From Rhizobiales bacterium 2SD (GTDB lineage Bacteria; Pseudomonadota; Alphaproteobacteria; Rhizobiales; Beijerinckiaceae): a stretch of 64,000 nt of DNA. This document shows positions 1-8,637 of the stretch, one piece after another. Position 1 is the stretch's first letter; the number at the start of each line of letters is the position of its first letter. The stretch spans positions 172,030-236,029 of the forward strand of contig SCMY01000011.1 in assembly GCA_005502805.1 (NCBI GenBank). The letters are read 5' to 3'. The position numbers were made by a program, and so were the translations under genes. The notes beneath the pieces were generated by a model. The model did no database searches. It was not told the origin of the DNA and saw only the letters and a program-made list of their open reading frames with translations.

Positions 1-303
1 GCGCTCGCCTTCGGGTTGGGGTCGGCGCTGGTCGTTCCCGGCGCGATCCTGACGGCGGCCACCACGGGCATCGAGCCGGCCGCCAGCCACCGCGTCATGC
101 TGATCAGCATCGCGGCCTCGGTCGTGGGCGGCATCGGCAGCCTGCGCGGCGCGGCGCTCGCCGGCCTCATGCTCGGCGTCGTCGAAAACCTCGTCGTGCT
201 CGTCCTCGATACGCAATGGAGCGAGGCGGCGAGCTTCGTCGTGCTCTTCGTCTTCATCGTCTTCCGGCCCAGCGGCCTGTTCGGAAAGGCGGTGACCTCA
301 TGA
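1..303 (+). CDS. livH: Branched-chain amino acid-type ABC transporter permease, C-terminal part (LivH)
   Basis: This is the C-terminal 100 residues of an inner-membrane LivH-type permease; the 5' part lies outside the window. The visible part holds the hydrophobic segments and the GGIGSLRGAALAG stretch typical of the last cytoplasmic loop of LivH proteins, followed by a final membrane helix and the usual ending FRPSGLFG. Its stop overlaps the start of livM by four bases (ATGA), so it is translationally coupled to livMGF. LivH pairs with LivM to form the channel. The substrate cannot be read from the permease. The neighbouring CoA and hydrolase genes suggest an organic acid rather than an amino acid, which is inference. 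Confidence 0.9.
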   Translation, partial: ALAFGLGSALVVPGAILTAATTGIEPAASHRVMLISIAASVVGGIGSLRGAALAGLMLGVVENLVVLVLDTQWSEAASFVVLFVFIVFRPSGLFGKAVTS

Positions 304-1178
304 TCGCCTATATCGTCAATCTCGCGACGCTCGTCGCCATCTTCGGCATCGCCGCAGCCAGCATGAACCTGCTGATCGGCTATGCCGGCATCTTCAGCCT
401 CGCGCACGGCGCCTTCTTCGGCATCGGCGCCTTCGCGGCGGCGCAGCTCGCGCTCAACCTGACACCTGATCTGCTGCTGGCTTTCCTCGCTGCCGCGAGC
501 CTCTCTATCGCATTGTCGCTGTGCCTGGCGCTGCCTGCGCTGCGGGTGCGCGGCGAGTATTTCATCGCCGCCAGCCTCGGCCTGCAGATGTTCGCCGTGA
601 CGGTGTTCCACGAAGCTCCCAGCCTCACCGGCGGACATGGCGGGCTGGCCGGCATACCGCAGGCGACCCTGCTCGGCATCGAGGTCGGCACGCCCTGGCG
701 CTTCCTCGCGGTCGCAGCGGTGACGCTCGTCCTGAGCCTTCTGCTGATCCAGATCCTGATGCGCGGAAGCTTCGGCAGGGCGTTGATGGCGATGCGGGAC
801 GCCGAGAGCGCCGCCATGGCCTTCGGCAAGAACATCCCCCTGCTGAAGACGCTCGCGGTTGCCGCCGGCTGCGGGCTGGTCGGCATAGCCGGCGCGCTCT
901 ACGCCTTCCACATCTCCTTCGTGATCGGCGACAGCTTCACGCTCGAGCAGTCGGTCCTGCTCCAGGCCATGGTCATCATCGGCGGGGCCGGCACGCTGGC
1001 CGGGCCGCTCGTAGGCACGCTGCTCATCCTGCTGCTGCCCGCGGCGCTGACCTTCATGCCCATGATCCCGCCCACGGAGATCGGCACCGTGCAGCAATTC
1101 CTCTACGGCGCGGCGATGACGCTTCTGATGATCTTCCGGCCGGGCGGCATCGCCGGCCAGAGCGTGGGGAGGCGTTGA
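300..1178 (+). CDS. livM: Branched-chain amino acid-type ABC transporter permease LivM
   Basis: The 292-residue integral membrane permease is the second channel subunit of a LivHMGF importer. The family pattern is clear: NLLIGYAGIFSLAHGAFFGIGA near residues 22-45, RVRGEYFIAASL near 82-93 and the C-terminal IIGGAGTLAGPLVG loop. The start at 300 is chosen because MIAYIVNL begins a normal LivM N-terminus and overlaps the livH stop (ATGA). An upstream in-frame start would add a basic, non-membrane stretch encoded inside livH. The stop overlaps livG by one base. Confidence 0.92.
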   Translation: MIAYIVNLATLVAIFGIAAASMNLLIGYAGIFSLAHGAFFGIGAFAAAQLALNLTPDLLLAFLAAASLSIALSLCLALPALRVRGEYFIAASLGLQMFAVTVFHEAPSLTGGHGGLAGIPQATLLGIEVGTPWRFLAVAAVTLVLSLLLIQILMRGSFGRALMAMRDAESAAMAFGKNIPLLKTLAVAAGCGLVGIAGALYAFHISFVIGDSFTLEQSVLLQAMVIIGGAGTLAGPLVGTLLILLLPAALTFMPMIPPTEIGTVQQFLYGAAMTLLMIFRPGGIAGQSVGRR

Positions 1179-1927
1179 TGAGCGAAGCGCTTCTTTCCGT
1201 CCGGGGCCTGTCGAAATCCTTCGGCGGCGTGGCCGCGGTGCAGAACGTCGACATGGATCTGATCGGCGGCGTCGTCACGGCGCTGGTCGGCCCTAACGGC
1301 GCCGGCAAGACGACACTGTTCAACCTCGTCACCGGCAACATCGCGCCCGATACCGGCGAGGTCCACCTGGAAGGGCGGCCGATCACGTCGACGAAGCCGC
1401 ATGACGTCGCCAGACTCGGCGTCGCCCGCAGCTTCCAGGACCTGCGCCTGTTCGGCAAGATGACCGTGCACGAGAACGTCATGGTCGCGACCGAACCCGC
1501 GACATGGCTCTGGCAGCCAGGAGGCCCGGAGGCCAAGCGCGAAAGGCTCGCGCGGGTTGACGAGGCTCTCGAGCGCACGGGTCTCGCCGGGCTCGCCAGG
1601 GCGCGGGCGGTCGATCTCTCCTATGCCGAGACCAAGTTCCTCTCGATGGCGCGTGTCATTGCGACCGGCGCCCGGATCTGGCTGCTCGACGAGCCGTCTT
1701 CGGGCCTCGACCCAAATTCCCGCAAGCGCTTCGTCCGCCTTATCAGGGATGCCATCGCCGCCGGGGTGACCATCTGCCTGATCGAGCACAACCTCGACAT
1801 CGTCACCGAACTCGCCGACCGCATCGCCTTCCTCGACCAGGGGAAGAAGCTCGCAGAGGGAGAGCCTCAAGCGATCCTGCGCGATCCGACGCTCATCGCA
1901 ATCTATTTCGGGGAGCGCCGCGAATGA
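1178..1927 (+). CDS. livG: ABC transporter ATP-binding protein LivG
   Basis: A 249-residue cytoplasmic ATPase of the Liv importer. Walker A GPNGAGKTT lies at about residues 38-46 and Walker B with the D-loop reads WLLDEPSSGLDP. The start (ATG at 1178) overlaps the livM stop (TGATG). One oddity is that the ABC signature reads LSYAETKFLS, where LivG proteins normally have LSYG followed by Q or E. The invariant glycine of the C-loop is alanine here, so catalysis could be weakened unless the partner LivF drives the cycle. The rest of the fold, including the Q-loop and the H-loop (LIEHNLDIV), looks normal. Confidence 0.92.
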   Translation: MSEALLSVRGLSKSFGGVAAVQNVDMDLIGGVVTALVGPNGAGKTTLFNLVTGNIAPDTGEVHLEGRPITSTKPHDVARLGVARSFQDLRLFGKMTVHENVMVATEPATWLWQPGGPEAKRERLARVDEALERTGLAGLARARAVDLSYAETKFLSMARVIATGARIWLLDEPSSGLDPNSRKRFVRLIRDAIAAGVTICLIEHNLDIVTELADRIAFLDQGKKLAEGEPQAILRDPTLIAIYFGERRE

Positions 1928-2661
1928 CCGCCGCCACCGCATCACCGCAACCGGCGGCCGCCGCGCTGGAATGCTCGGGCTTGCGCTCGTCCTATAGCGG
2001 GCGCGACGTGCTGCTCGGGGTCGACCTCGACCTGCGCGAAAGCGAGGTGCTCTGCCTCGTCGGCCATAACGGCGCGGGCAAGTCGACCTTACTCAAGCTG
2101 TTCTTCGGCCTGCACAGGCCGGATGCGGGCGCGATTCGCTTGCGCGGCAGGGAGTTGCGTCCGAATCCGGAGGCCATGGCCCAGCAGGGCGTCGCCTATG
2201 TTCCGGAAGGTCGAGGCATCTTTCCTGGACTGACGGTGAAGGAGGTTTTCTCACTGGCTCTTTGGTCATCGCGCCTCAAGGGCGGCGAGGCCGCCGCACG
2301 CACGGACGAGGTGCTCGCCATCCTTCCGCGCCTGAGAGAGTTCTGGACCCGCTCGGCCGGAAAGCTCTCTGGAGGCCAGCAGCAGATGGTGTCGATCGGG
2401 CGCTCGCTCCTGTCGCGTCCTTCGATCCTGCTGCTCGACGAGCCGTCGATCGGGCTTGCCCCCAAGCTGTTCCAGGACCTGCTCGCGCCGGTCCGAGCAA
2501 TCCAGCAGCAGCGTGGCCTGTCGATCCTGCTGGTGGAGCAGAATATCGGTGAGGCCTTCGCGGTCTCGGATCGCGTCGTGGTGATGAAGTCCGGCGAGAT
2601 CATCTTCCGTGGCGTTCCCGCCGATCTCGAGGATCGCGAGCGCCTCATGGAGCTGTTCTAG
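1924..2661 (+). CDS. livF: ABC transporter ATP-binding protein LivF
   Basis: This 245-residue ATPase is the partner of LivG. Walker A GHNGAGKST lies at about residues 47-55, the signature LSGGQQQM is canonical and Walker B reads ILLLDEPSIGLAP. The H-loop is LLVEQNIGEA, where LivF proteins usually carry Q at this place. The gene overlaps livG by four bases (ATGA) and is followed 35 bases later by a hydrolase-fold gene on the same strand, so the transporter and the enzymes after it probably form one transcript. Confidence 0.92.
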   Translation: MTAATASPQPAAAALECSGLRSSYSGRDVLLGVDLDLRESEVLCLVGHNGAGKSTLLKLFFGLHRPDAGAIRLRGRELRPNPEAMAQQGVAYVPEGRGIFPGLTVKEVFSLALWSSRLKGGEAAARTDEVLAILPRLREFWTRSAGKLSGGQQQMVSIGRSLLSRPSILLLDEPSIGLAPKLFQDLLAPVRAIQQQRGLSILLVEQNIGEAFAVSDRVVVMKSGEIIFRGVPADLEDRERLMELF

Positions 2662-2696
2662 CCGGTTCGTCCCGGTGACGGAGAGTTGGAGCTGAC

Positions 2697-3488
2697 ATGG
2701 ACTGGCTGGAAACCGATGGTGTCGGGCTTCGCTACGAACTCACAGGAGAAGGTCCGGACACGCACGTGCTGGTGCACGAGATGGGGTGCACGCTCGAGAG
2801 CTATGATCTCGTACGGCCTCTCCTCCCGCCCGGCTTGCGCGTCCTGCGGTTCGATACCCGCGGCGCGGGGCTGTCAACCAAACTGCGGGGCACGGCCGAG
2901 ATCGCCGTCATGGCGGGCGACATCGCGCGCCTGCTCTCAGCCGCCGGCATCGACACGCCCGTCACCATCTCGGGGGGCGCGGTAGGGGGCGCCATCGCCC
3001 TGCAGTTCACCGCCGACCATCCCGAGCGCACCCGCGGCGCCGTCGTGTTCGGGCCGGCGACGGGCATTCCGGACGAGCGCCGGCAGCTCATTCTCGACTA
3101 TGCCGATCAGGTCGAGGCGGCGGGCATGGCGAGCGTCGTCGATGCCGAGCTGGCGCGCGCCTATCCCGAGAACCTGCGCGGCGATGCCGTGCGCTTCCGC
3201 CGCTTCCGGGCGCGCTGGCTGGCGAACGACCCGTCGAGCTACGCGGCGATCTTCCGCATGCTGGCGGGGCTGGACATGACGGCCGCGCTGGCCGGCATCC
3301 GCTGCCCGTGCCTCTTCGTCGCCGGCGAATCCGATCCCCTGCGGCCGCCCGAATTGATCGAACCGCTGTCGCGCCGGGTCGCGGGTGCGCAGTTCCGCTC
3401 CGCCGCGACCGGCCATTTCGCCGCCACGCAGACCCCCGAACTCGTCGCCGAGATTCTCGGCGGCTTCATCGCAGGCCTCCCCGCATGA
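2697..3488 (+). CDS. Alpha/beta hydrolase-fold protein with alanine at the nucleophile position
   Basis: The 263-residue protein has the alpha/beta hydrolase fold and overall resembles 3-oxoadipate enol-lactonase (PcaD)-like enzymes. The oxyanion region reads LVHEMGC, the acid is in ESDPLRPPE and the histidine in TGHFAATQTPELV. The nucleophile elbow, expected as G-x-S-x-G-G, reads GGAVGG near residue 98. The coding bases at 2974-2991 (ggg ggc gcg gta ggg ggc) leave no serine, cysteine or aspartate at that position. It may therefore not be a classical hydrolase; a non-hydrolytic role or loss of activity is possible. It overlaps the next gene by four bases (ATGA), which argues for a maintained operon gene rather than decay. 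Confidence 0.8.
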   Translation: MDWLETDGVGLRYELTGEGPDTHVLVHEMGCTLESYDLVRPLLPPGLRVLRFDTRGAGLSTKLRGTAEIAVMAGDIARLLSAAGIDTPVTISGGAVGGAIALQFTADHPERTRGAVVFGPATGIPDERRQLILDYADQVEAAGMASVVDAELARAYPENLRGDAVRFRRFRARWLANDPSSYAAIFRMLAGLDMTAALAGIRCPCLFVAGESDPLRPPELIEPLSRRVAGAQFRSAATGHFAATQTPELVAEILGGFIAGLPA

Positions 3489-4123
3489 CCGACCTCATCG
3501 CCACGCCGCGGCTGCTGCACTGGTCGCCGCGCTCGCCCTTCGTCCGCAAGGTCCTGATCGCCGCCCACGAGCGCGGCCTCGCCGACAGCTTCGAGCGCGT
3601 GCGCACGGTGGTGCACCCCGAGGCCCCGCATGAGGGGCTCTTCGAGGACAACCCGCTGAACAAGTTGCCGACCCTCGTGCTGTCGGACGGCTCGAGCCTC
3701 TACGATTCGCGTGTCATCTGCGAGTATCTGGATCTGATCGGCGACGCGGCTCCGCTGTTTCCGCCGACCGGCGCGCATCGTCTCGCGGCCCTGCGCGACC
3801 AGGCCCTCGGAGACGGCATCCTCGACTTTGCGCTCGTCTGGCTGCTGGAGCGGACCAAGCCGGAGGCGATGCAGTCCGAACGGCTGATCGCTGCCTTCCA
3901 GCGCAAGCTCGCGGCCGCGCTCGACCGGCTCGAACGGGACGCGGGCGCGCTCGCGGCGCGCCCGTTCGACATCGGGCACGTCTCGATAGGCGCCGCGCTG
4001 CTCTATCTCGACTTCCGCTTTCCGTCGGAGGCCTGGCGCGAGGGGCGCCCCGCCATCGCGGACTGGCACGCCCGCTTTGCCGAAAGGCCTTCCGTCATCG
4101 CCAACCCGGCCATCGCCGACTGA
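3485..4123 (+). CDS. Glutathione S-transferase family protein
   Basis: The 212-residue cytosolic GST-like protein has an N-terminal thioredoxin-fold domain (LLHWSPRSPFVRKVLIAAHERG, then NPLNKLPTLVLSDGSSLYDSRVICEYLD at about residues 55-85). The alpha-helical C-terminal domain follows. The S-P-F region near residue 16 holds the usual catalytic serine or cysteine position. The glutathione-binding cis-proline (KLPTL) and the ES/DS motif (YDSRVI) are present. The start is ATG 3485, overlapping the hydrolase stop. In this operon it could isomerise or conjugate a substrate of the imported acid, or detoxify; the sequence does not decide. Confidence 0.85.
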   Translation: MTDLIATPRLLHWSPRSPFVRKVLIAAHERGLADSFERVRTVVHPEAPHEGLFEDNPLNKLPTLVLSDGSSLYDSRVICEYLDLIGDAAPLFPPTGAHRLAALRDQALGDGILDFALVWLLERTKPEAMQSERLIAAFQRKLAAALDRLERDAGALAARPFDIGHVSIGAALLYLDFRFPSEAWREGRPAIADWHARFAERPSVIANPAIAD

Positions 4124-4133
4124 GGTTCCGATC

Positions 4134-5018
4134 ATGATGCAATCCCGCCAGCTCGGCGACCTCCGCATCACGCGCGTGCTCGAATATTCGGCGCCGACGC
4201 ATCCGCCCGAATTTCTCTTCCCGGACCTTCCGGCGGCTCAACTGGCGCAGGACGCGGCGTGGCTCGCTCCTGCCCATTACGTCCAGCACATGAGCCGGCT
4301 GATCGTGACGATCCAGCTCTGGATCGTTCATGCCGGCGATAGCGTCATCCTGATCGACACCGGCGTCGGCAATCTCAAGCCACGCGGTCCGGCGCGCATG
4401 AACATGCTGAACTCGCTTGTCCTGCCGTGGCTGGAGGCTGCCGGTGCCGGGCGCGACCAGGTCACCCATGTCGTTCACACGCATCTCCACAGCGACCATA
4501 TCGGCTGGAACACGCTCTGGGTCGACGGACGCTGGGAGCCCACGTTCCCAAAAGCCCGTTATTTCCTGCCGAAGCAGGATTTCGACCACTTCCAAACGGT
4601 GCTCGGCCGGGGACCCAACCCGCTGATCGACAATTCGTTCGCCGACAGCCTCTACCCCGTCATCGAAGCCGGGCTAGCGGATTTCATCACCGAGGCCGCC
4701 CGGGACGTCGCCGGCGTTCTCGCGGTCGAGCCGGCGCCGGGCCACAGTCCGGGCATGCTCAGCTACCGGCTTCGATCGGGTGGCGAGGAGGCGATCTTCA
4801 CCGCCGACGTCTTCCACAGCCCCCTGCAGATCGCCCATCCCGACCTGAACACGGCCTATTGCGAATTGCCGGACGTCGCGCGCAAGACCCGCCTGCAGGT
4901 CCTCCAGCGCGCGACCGATCGGGAAGCCCTGATCCTGCCGATGCATTTCGGCGCCCCTCATTGCGGCTATGTGCGGCGGCAGGGCGAGGGTTTTCGTTTC
5001 GAACCTGCAAGCTGGTAA
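4134..5018 (+). CDS. Metallo-beta-lactamase-fold hydrolase
   Basis: This 294-residue MBL-fold enzyme carries the metal-binding motif HTHLHSDH at about residues 114-121. Later ligands are GHSPGM and the FTADVFHSP aspartate, and the C-terminal histidine is in LPMHFGAPHCG. The architecture is that of AHL-lactonase and quinoprotein-relay-type hydrolases, which act on esters or lactones. The start is ATG 4134, eleven bases after the GST stop; an upstream ATG at 4077 would run back into the GST gene. It is co-oriented with the Liv transporter and the BKACE enzyme, so a lactone or ester formed from the imported compound is a plausible substrate (inference). Confidence 0.87.
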   Translation: MMQSRQLGDLRITRVLEYSAPTHPPEFLFPDLPAAQLAQDAAWLAPAHYVQHMSRLIVTIQLWIVHAGDSVILIDTGVGNLKPRGPARMNMLNSLVLPWLEAAGAGRDQVTHVVHTHLHSDHIGWNTLWVDGRWEPTFPKARYFLPKQDFDHFQTVLGRGPNPLIDNSFADSLYPVIEAGLADFITEAARDVAGVLAVEPAPGHSPGMLSYRLRSGGEEAIFTADVFHSPLQIAHPDLNTAYCELPDVARKTRLQVLQRATDREALILPMHFGAPHCGYVRRQGEGFRFEPASW

Positions 5019-5032
5019 CCGGAGAAGCCGCC

Positions 5033-5944
5033 ATGAGCGAAAAGGTCATCGTCACCTGTGCCGTAACGGGCTCCTCCCTGTCGCCCTCGATGTCGCGGCA
5101 CCTGCCGGTCACACCCGAGCAGATCGTCGAGCAGTCGCTCGCCGCCGTCGATGCGGGCGCCGCCATCCTGCATCTCCACGCGCGCGATCCCAAAGACGGA
5201 CGGCCGACCAACGATCCGGCGGTCTGGCGGCAGTTCATTCCGGCGATCCGGGAACGCAGCGACGCGATCATCAACATGTCTGCATCGCTCGGCTCCACCG
5301 CGGAGGGCCGGCTGGAAGCGGTGCTCGATCTCGAGCCGGACATCGCCACCGTCATCGTCGGCTCGATGAATTACGGCCTGTTCCGAAAAGCCGAGAACCA
5401 GGGCGTCAGCGAATTCGCGCTGGACTGGGAAAAGGAGGCTTTCGGGCCCAAGGCCTACGAGATCGTCACCCAGAACAGCTTTGCGACCATCGCCCGCATG
5501 ATCGACATGTTGATCGAGCGCGACATCGCGATGGAATTCGAGTGCTACGATGTCGGCCACCTCTACATTCTCGAGCGCCATCTGAGCACCCGGAACGTCA
5601 AGCGGCCGATCATCCTGCAGTTCCTCACGGGCATTCTCGGCGGGATCCCCTCCGATATCGACCATCTGGTGCATCTGAAGCGGACCGCCGAGCGCCTCTT
5701 CGGGCCGGAGCTCGTCCTATTCACGCATGGCACCGGGCTCGGCAACATCAAGGCCGCCACCTTCGGCGCGCTGATGGGCACCCATCTGCGCGTGGGACAG
5801 GAGGACAACCTCTTCGAGCGTCCGGGCGTCCCGTTCAAGTCGAACGCCGCGCAGGTGGAGAAGATCGTGCGCGTGATGCGCGAATTCGCGCTTGAGCCCG
5901 CGACCGCCGCGCAAGCGCGCGATATCGTCGGGCTGCCCCGGTAA
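5033..5944 (+). CDS. Beta-keto acid cleavage enzyme (BKACE/DUF849, 3-keto-5-aminohexanoate cleavage family)
   Basis: The 303-residue TIM-barrel enzyme belongs to the family that condenses a beta-keto acid with acetyl-CoA, giving acetoacetate and a new acyl-CoA. The Zn-binding H-x-H occurs as HLHARDP (His47 and His49), with the expected later glutamate in MEFECYDVGH. Further family marks are NMSASLG near residue 82 and the HGTGLGNIKAA loop that binds the CoA product. It ends the operon and is followed by a strong hairpin. The substrate is unknown; BKACE members act on many different beta-keto acids. Confidence 0.9.
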   Translation: MSEKVIVTCAVTGSSLSPSMSRHLPVTPEQIVEQSLAAVDAGAAILHLHARDPKDGRPTNDPAVWRQFIPAIRERSDAIINMSASLGSTAEGRLEAVLDLEPDIATVIVGSMNYGLFRKAENQGVSEFALDWEKEAFGPKAYEIVTQNSFATIARMIDMLIERDIAMEFECYDVGHLYILERHLSTRNVKRPIILQFLTGILGGIPSDIDHLVHLKRTAERLFGPELVLFTHGTGLGNIKAATFGALMGTHLRVGQEDNLFERPGVPFKSNAAQVEKIVRVMREFALEPATAAQARDIVGLPR

Positions 5945-5952
5945 AGCCGTTC

Positions 5953-6005
5953 CGCCCGGCCTCCGGCGACGTCGCCTCACGGGCTGCGCGACCGGAGGCC
6001 GGGCG
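5953..6005. terminator. Bidirectional terminator-like hairpin between convergent operons
   Basis: Bases 5953-5966 (CGCCCGGCCTCCGG) are perfectly complementary to 5992-6005, giving a 14-bp GC stem with a 25-base loop. It sits exactly between the BKACE stop and the stop of the convergent enolase-family gene. No T-run follows on either side, so it is a strong hairpin rather than a textbook intrinsic terminator. Confidence 0.6.
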
Positions 6006-6006
6006 A

Positions 6007-7101
6007 TCAGCCGGCCAGCGTCGTCCAGGCGATTTCGCAGCCGGGCTTGAGGCGAGACGACCGGAACAGCTCGGGCACCTCGATGAAGCCGTCGGAGATG
6101 GTCGGCGGCTCGAATGGGTCGCCGTCGAGCAGGACATGCTCGGCGATCTCGTGCGCGAGCGGCACCTCCGGAAAGGTCGAAGCCACCTGCGCCGCATAGG
6201 CCTGGAACGGGCCGGGCAGAAAGCAGACGCCGAAGCGGTATTTCAGCCCGAAGCTACGGCAGATCGAGACGGCCTCCCGGATCGGGCCGACGCCGCCGAG
6301 GCGCGGCAACCGCAGGACGACCGAGTCGACGATGCGTTCCTGCCCCAGCCTCGCGATCTCATGGGGCGAACCGGCGCTCTCATCGGCCTCGATTTCCGGC
6401 AGGACGGCCTGCGTCACCAGCTTCAACCCGGCGAGATCGTGGCGCGGAACGGGCTGTTCGACGATGGCGACGTCGCTCCCGCTCATGCGTTCGATCGCGC
6501 GAATGGCGGCCTTGGGCGCGTAGCGCCCGTTGGCGTCGGCGGTGAGGCTCACCGCGGGGCCGACCGCATCACGGACGGCCTGCGCGCGCGCGACGTCCAG
6601 ATCCGCGTCGCCGCTCAGCTTGAACTTGACCACGCGGTAGTCGTCCGCGGCGAGAGCGGCTGCGGCCTTCGCCATCAGATCGGGGGATTGCAGCGACACC
6701 ATCCGAGAGACCGGCAGGCGGCGGTGAAGGGCGCCTCCCAGAAGGGACGCGATGCCGGTGCCGGCTCTCGCTGCCGCGATCTCGAGAAACGCCGCCTCGA
6801 ACGCGGCGCGGACCTCCGCGAAGCCGTGCAGGGACCGCGCCATCTCGGCTATGAGCTGCTCGACGACCACGGGTCGGCCGATCAGCCGCTCTCCGAGGAA
6901 GGAGATGCATTCGCGGATCGCTCCTGCCGGCGCGTCGAAGGGTTGCAGCGCGCCCACGAAACCGATTCCGACCTGTCCCTCGTCGGTCTCAACCTTGAGG
7001 AGGACGCTAGGCAGCCGCGCGATCGCACCGGTCACCAGCGCCCATCCCTCGACGCGCACCTGCGGCAGCAGGACGGCGCTCTCGATCCGCGTGATCTTCA
7101 T
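6007..7101 (-). CDS. Enolase-superfamily enzyme (mandelate racemase/muconate lactonizing type)
   Basis: The 364-residue enzyme has the N-terminal capping domain and the C-terminal barrel of the enolase superfamily. The catalytic Lys pair is VVKFKL near residue 165. Metal ligands appear in order as the Asp of TADANG, the Glu of VEQPV and the Asp/Glu of EADES. The K-x-K pattern points to the muconate-lactonizing-enzyme subgroup (cycloisomerase, racemase or dehydratase). The start at 7101 (MKITRIES) is preceded by GGAG at good spacing; a longer start would run into tctA. It is the last gene of the tctCBA transcript, so it probably acts on the acid brought in by that transporter. Confidence 0.87.
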   Translation of the reverse strand: MKITRIESAVLLPQVRVEGWALVTGAIARLPSVLLKVETDEGQVGIGFVGALQPFDAPAGAIRECISFLGERLIGRPVVVEQLIAEMARSLHGFAEVRAAFEAAFLEIAAARAGTGIASLLGGALHRRLPVSRMVSLQSPDLMAKAAAALAADDYRVVKFKLSGDADLDVARAQAVRDAVGPAVSLTADANGRYAPKAAIRAIERMSGSDVAIVEQPVPRHDLAGLKLVTQAVLPEIEADESAGSPHEIARLGQERIVDSVVLRLPRLGGVGPIREAVSICRSFGLKYRFGVCFLPGPFQAYAAQVASTFPEVPLAHEIAEHVLLDGDPFEPPTISDGFIEVPELFRSSRLKPGCEIAWTTLAG

Positions 7102-7135
7102 GGGCGCTCCGGTTGTGCGGCCAAGCCCGCCGCCA

Positions 7136-8635
7136 TCATTCGACAAAGACCTTTTCGCGCTTCTTGGCCACGGCCGGCAGGGCGATGGCCACGAGTGCCG
7201 CGACGGCCAGCAACAGCAATCCGGCGCTGATCGGCCTCGTGACGAAGACGGCGGGGTTGCCGAAGGAGAGCAGCATGGCCCGGCGCAGATGCTCTTCCAG
7301 CATCGGCCCCAGCACGAAGCCGAGCAGGAAGGGCGCAGGCTCGCAGCCCAGCCGCATCAGGACATAGCCGAGCACGCCCGCGATGCAGAGCGCGTACAGG
7401 TCGAAGACGTTGCCGTTCAGCGAATAGATGCCGATGGCCGAGAAGGTCAGGATCGCCGGAAAGAGCCAGGTGTACGGAATGGTCATCAGCCGTGCCCAAA
7501 GGCCGACGAGCGGCAGGTTCAGCACGAGCAGCATCAGGTTTCCGAGCCACATCGAGGCGATCAGGCCCCAGAACAGCGCCGGTTGCGCGGTCGCGACGTT
7601 CGGTCCGGGGACGATGCCCTGCATGATCATCGCGCCGACCATCATCGCCATGACGGCGTTGGCGGGCAGGCCGAGGGTCAGCATCGGAATGAAGGAGGTC
7701 TGGGCGCCGGCATTGTTCGCCGCTTCCGGACCCGCCACGCCCTCGATCGCGCCCTTGCCGAACGCGCCCGGCGTCCGCGACAGCTTCTTCTCCAGTGAGT
7801 AGGAAGCGAAGGAGGAGAGCAGCGCGCCACCGCCCGGCAGGATGCCGAGGATCGAGCCGAGCGCGGTGCCGCGCGCGATCGGGGGAACGCAGCGCCAAAG
7901 GTCCTGACGGGAGGGCATGAGCCTGCCGATGACCTTCGTGACGATGCCGGCGCGGCCTTCCGTCTCGAGATTGCGGAGGATTTCGGCGATACCGAAGAAG
8001 CCGATCGAGAGCGTGACGAAATTGATGCCGTCGGCCAGCTCCAGCCGTCCGAAGGTGAAGCGGGCTTCGCCGGAGGTGACGTCGGTCCCGACCAGGGACA
8101 GCACGAGACCGAACACCACCATTGCGAGAGCGCGCACGACCGAGCCATGCGCCAGCGCGACGGAGAAAATCAGCCCGAGGACGATCAGCGAGAAATACTC
8201 CGCCGGCCCGAATTCGAGCGCGAAGGACGTCAGAACCGGAGCGAACAGGACGATGACGAAGGTCGCGATCGTGCCGGCGGCGAAGGAGCCGATCGCTGCG
8301 ATCGCTAGGGCGTGGCCGGCCCGGCCTTGCCGCGCCATCTGGTAGCCGTCGAGGGCAGTCACTGCCGAGGAGGGCTCGCCTGGCAAGTTGAGCAGGATGG
8401 CGGTGGTTGAGCCGCCATATTGCGCGCCGTAATAGATGCCCGCCAGCATGATGAGCGCTGGGGTCGGCCCCAGCGCGAAGGTGAACGGCAGCAGCAGCGC
8501 GATCGTTGTGGACGGCCCCAGCCCCGGCAGGACGCCGACCGCGGTGCCAATCACCGTTCCGATCAGGCAATAGAGGAGGTTCTCGGGTGTGACGGCGGTC
8601 GCAAAGCCAAGGACCAAATTGGCGAGAATGTCCAT
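7136..8635 (-). CDS. tctA: Tripartite tricarboxylate transporter large permease TctA
   Basis: This 499-residue inner-membrane protein of the TTT family has about twelve hydrophobic segments. It shows the conserved GLGPSTTIALLLPFTF stretch near residue 40, the YYGAQYGGSTTAILLNLPGEPSS block near 70 and the GLPANAVMAMMVGA repeat in the second half. The start (ATG at 8635, MDILANLVLGF) lies two bases after the tctB stop, so the two permeases are coupled. TctA forms the transport path for a carboxylate delivered by the periplasmic TctC protein. Confidence 0.93.
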   Translation of the reverse strand: MDILANLVLGFATAVTPENLLYCLIGTVIGTAVGVLPGLGPSTTIALLLPFTFALGPTPALIMLAGIYYGAQYGGSTTAILLNLPGEPSSAVTALDGYQMARQGRAGHALAIAAIGSFAAGTIATFVIVLFAPVLTSFALEFGPAEYFSLIVLGLIFSVALAHGSVVRALAMVVFGLVLSLVGTDVTSGEARFTFGRLELADGINFVTLSIGFFGIAEILRNLETEGRAGIVTKVIGRLMPSRQDLWRCVPPIARGTALGSILGILPGGGALLSSFASYSLEKKLSRTPGAFGKGAIEGVAGPEAANNAGAQTSFIPMLTLGLPANAVMAMMVGAMIMQGIVPGPNVATAQPALFWGLIASMWLGNLMLLVLNLPLVGLWARLMTIPYTWLFPAILTFSAIGIYSLNGNVFDLYALCIAGVLGYVLMRLGCEPAPFLLGFVLGPMLEEHLRRAMLLSFGNPAVFVTRPISAGLLLLAVAALVAIALPAVAKKREKVFVE

Positions 8636-8637
8636 CG

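Noticed and set aside
1054..1945. Large antisense frames opposite livM-livG (and many similar ones across the window)
   Set aside because: They are mirror frames of GC-rich genes with strong third-position bias; the sense proteins have clear family motifs.
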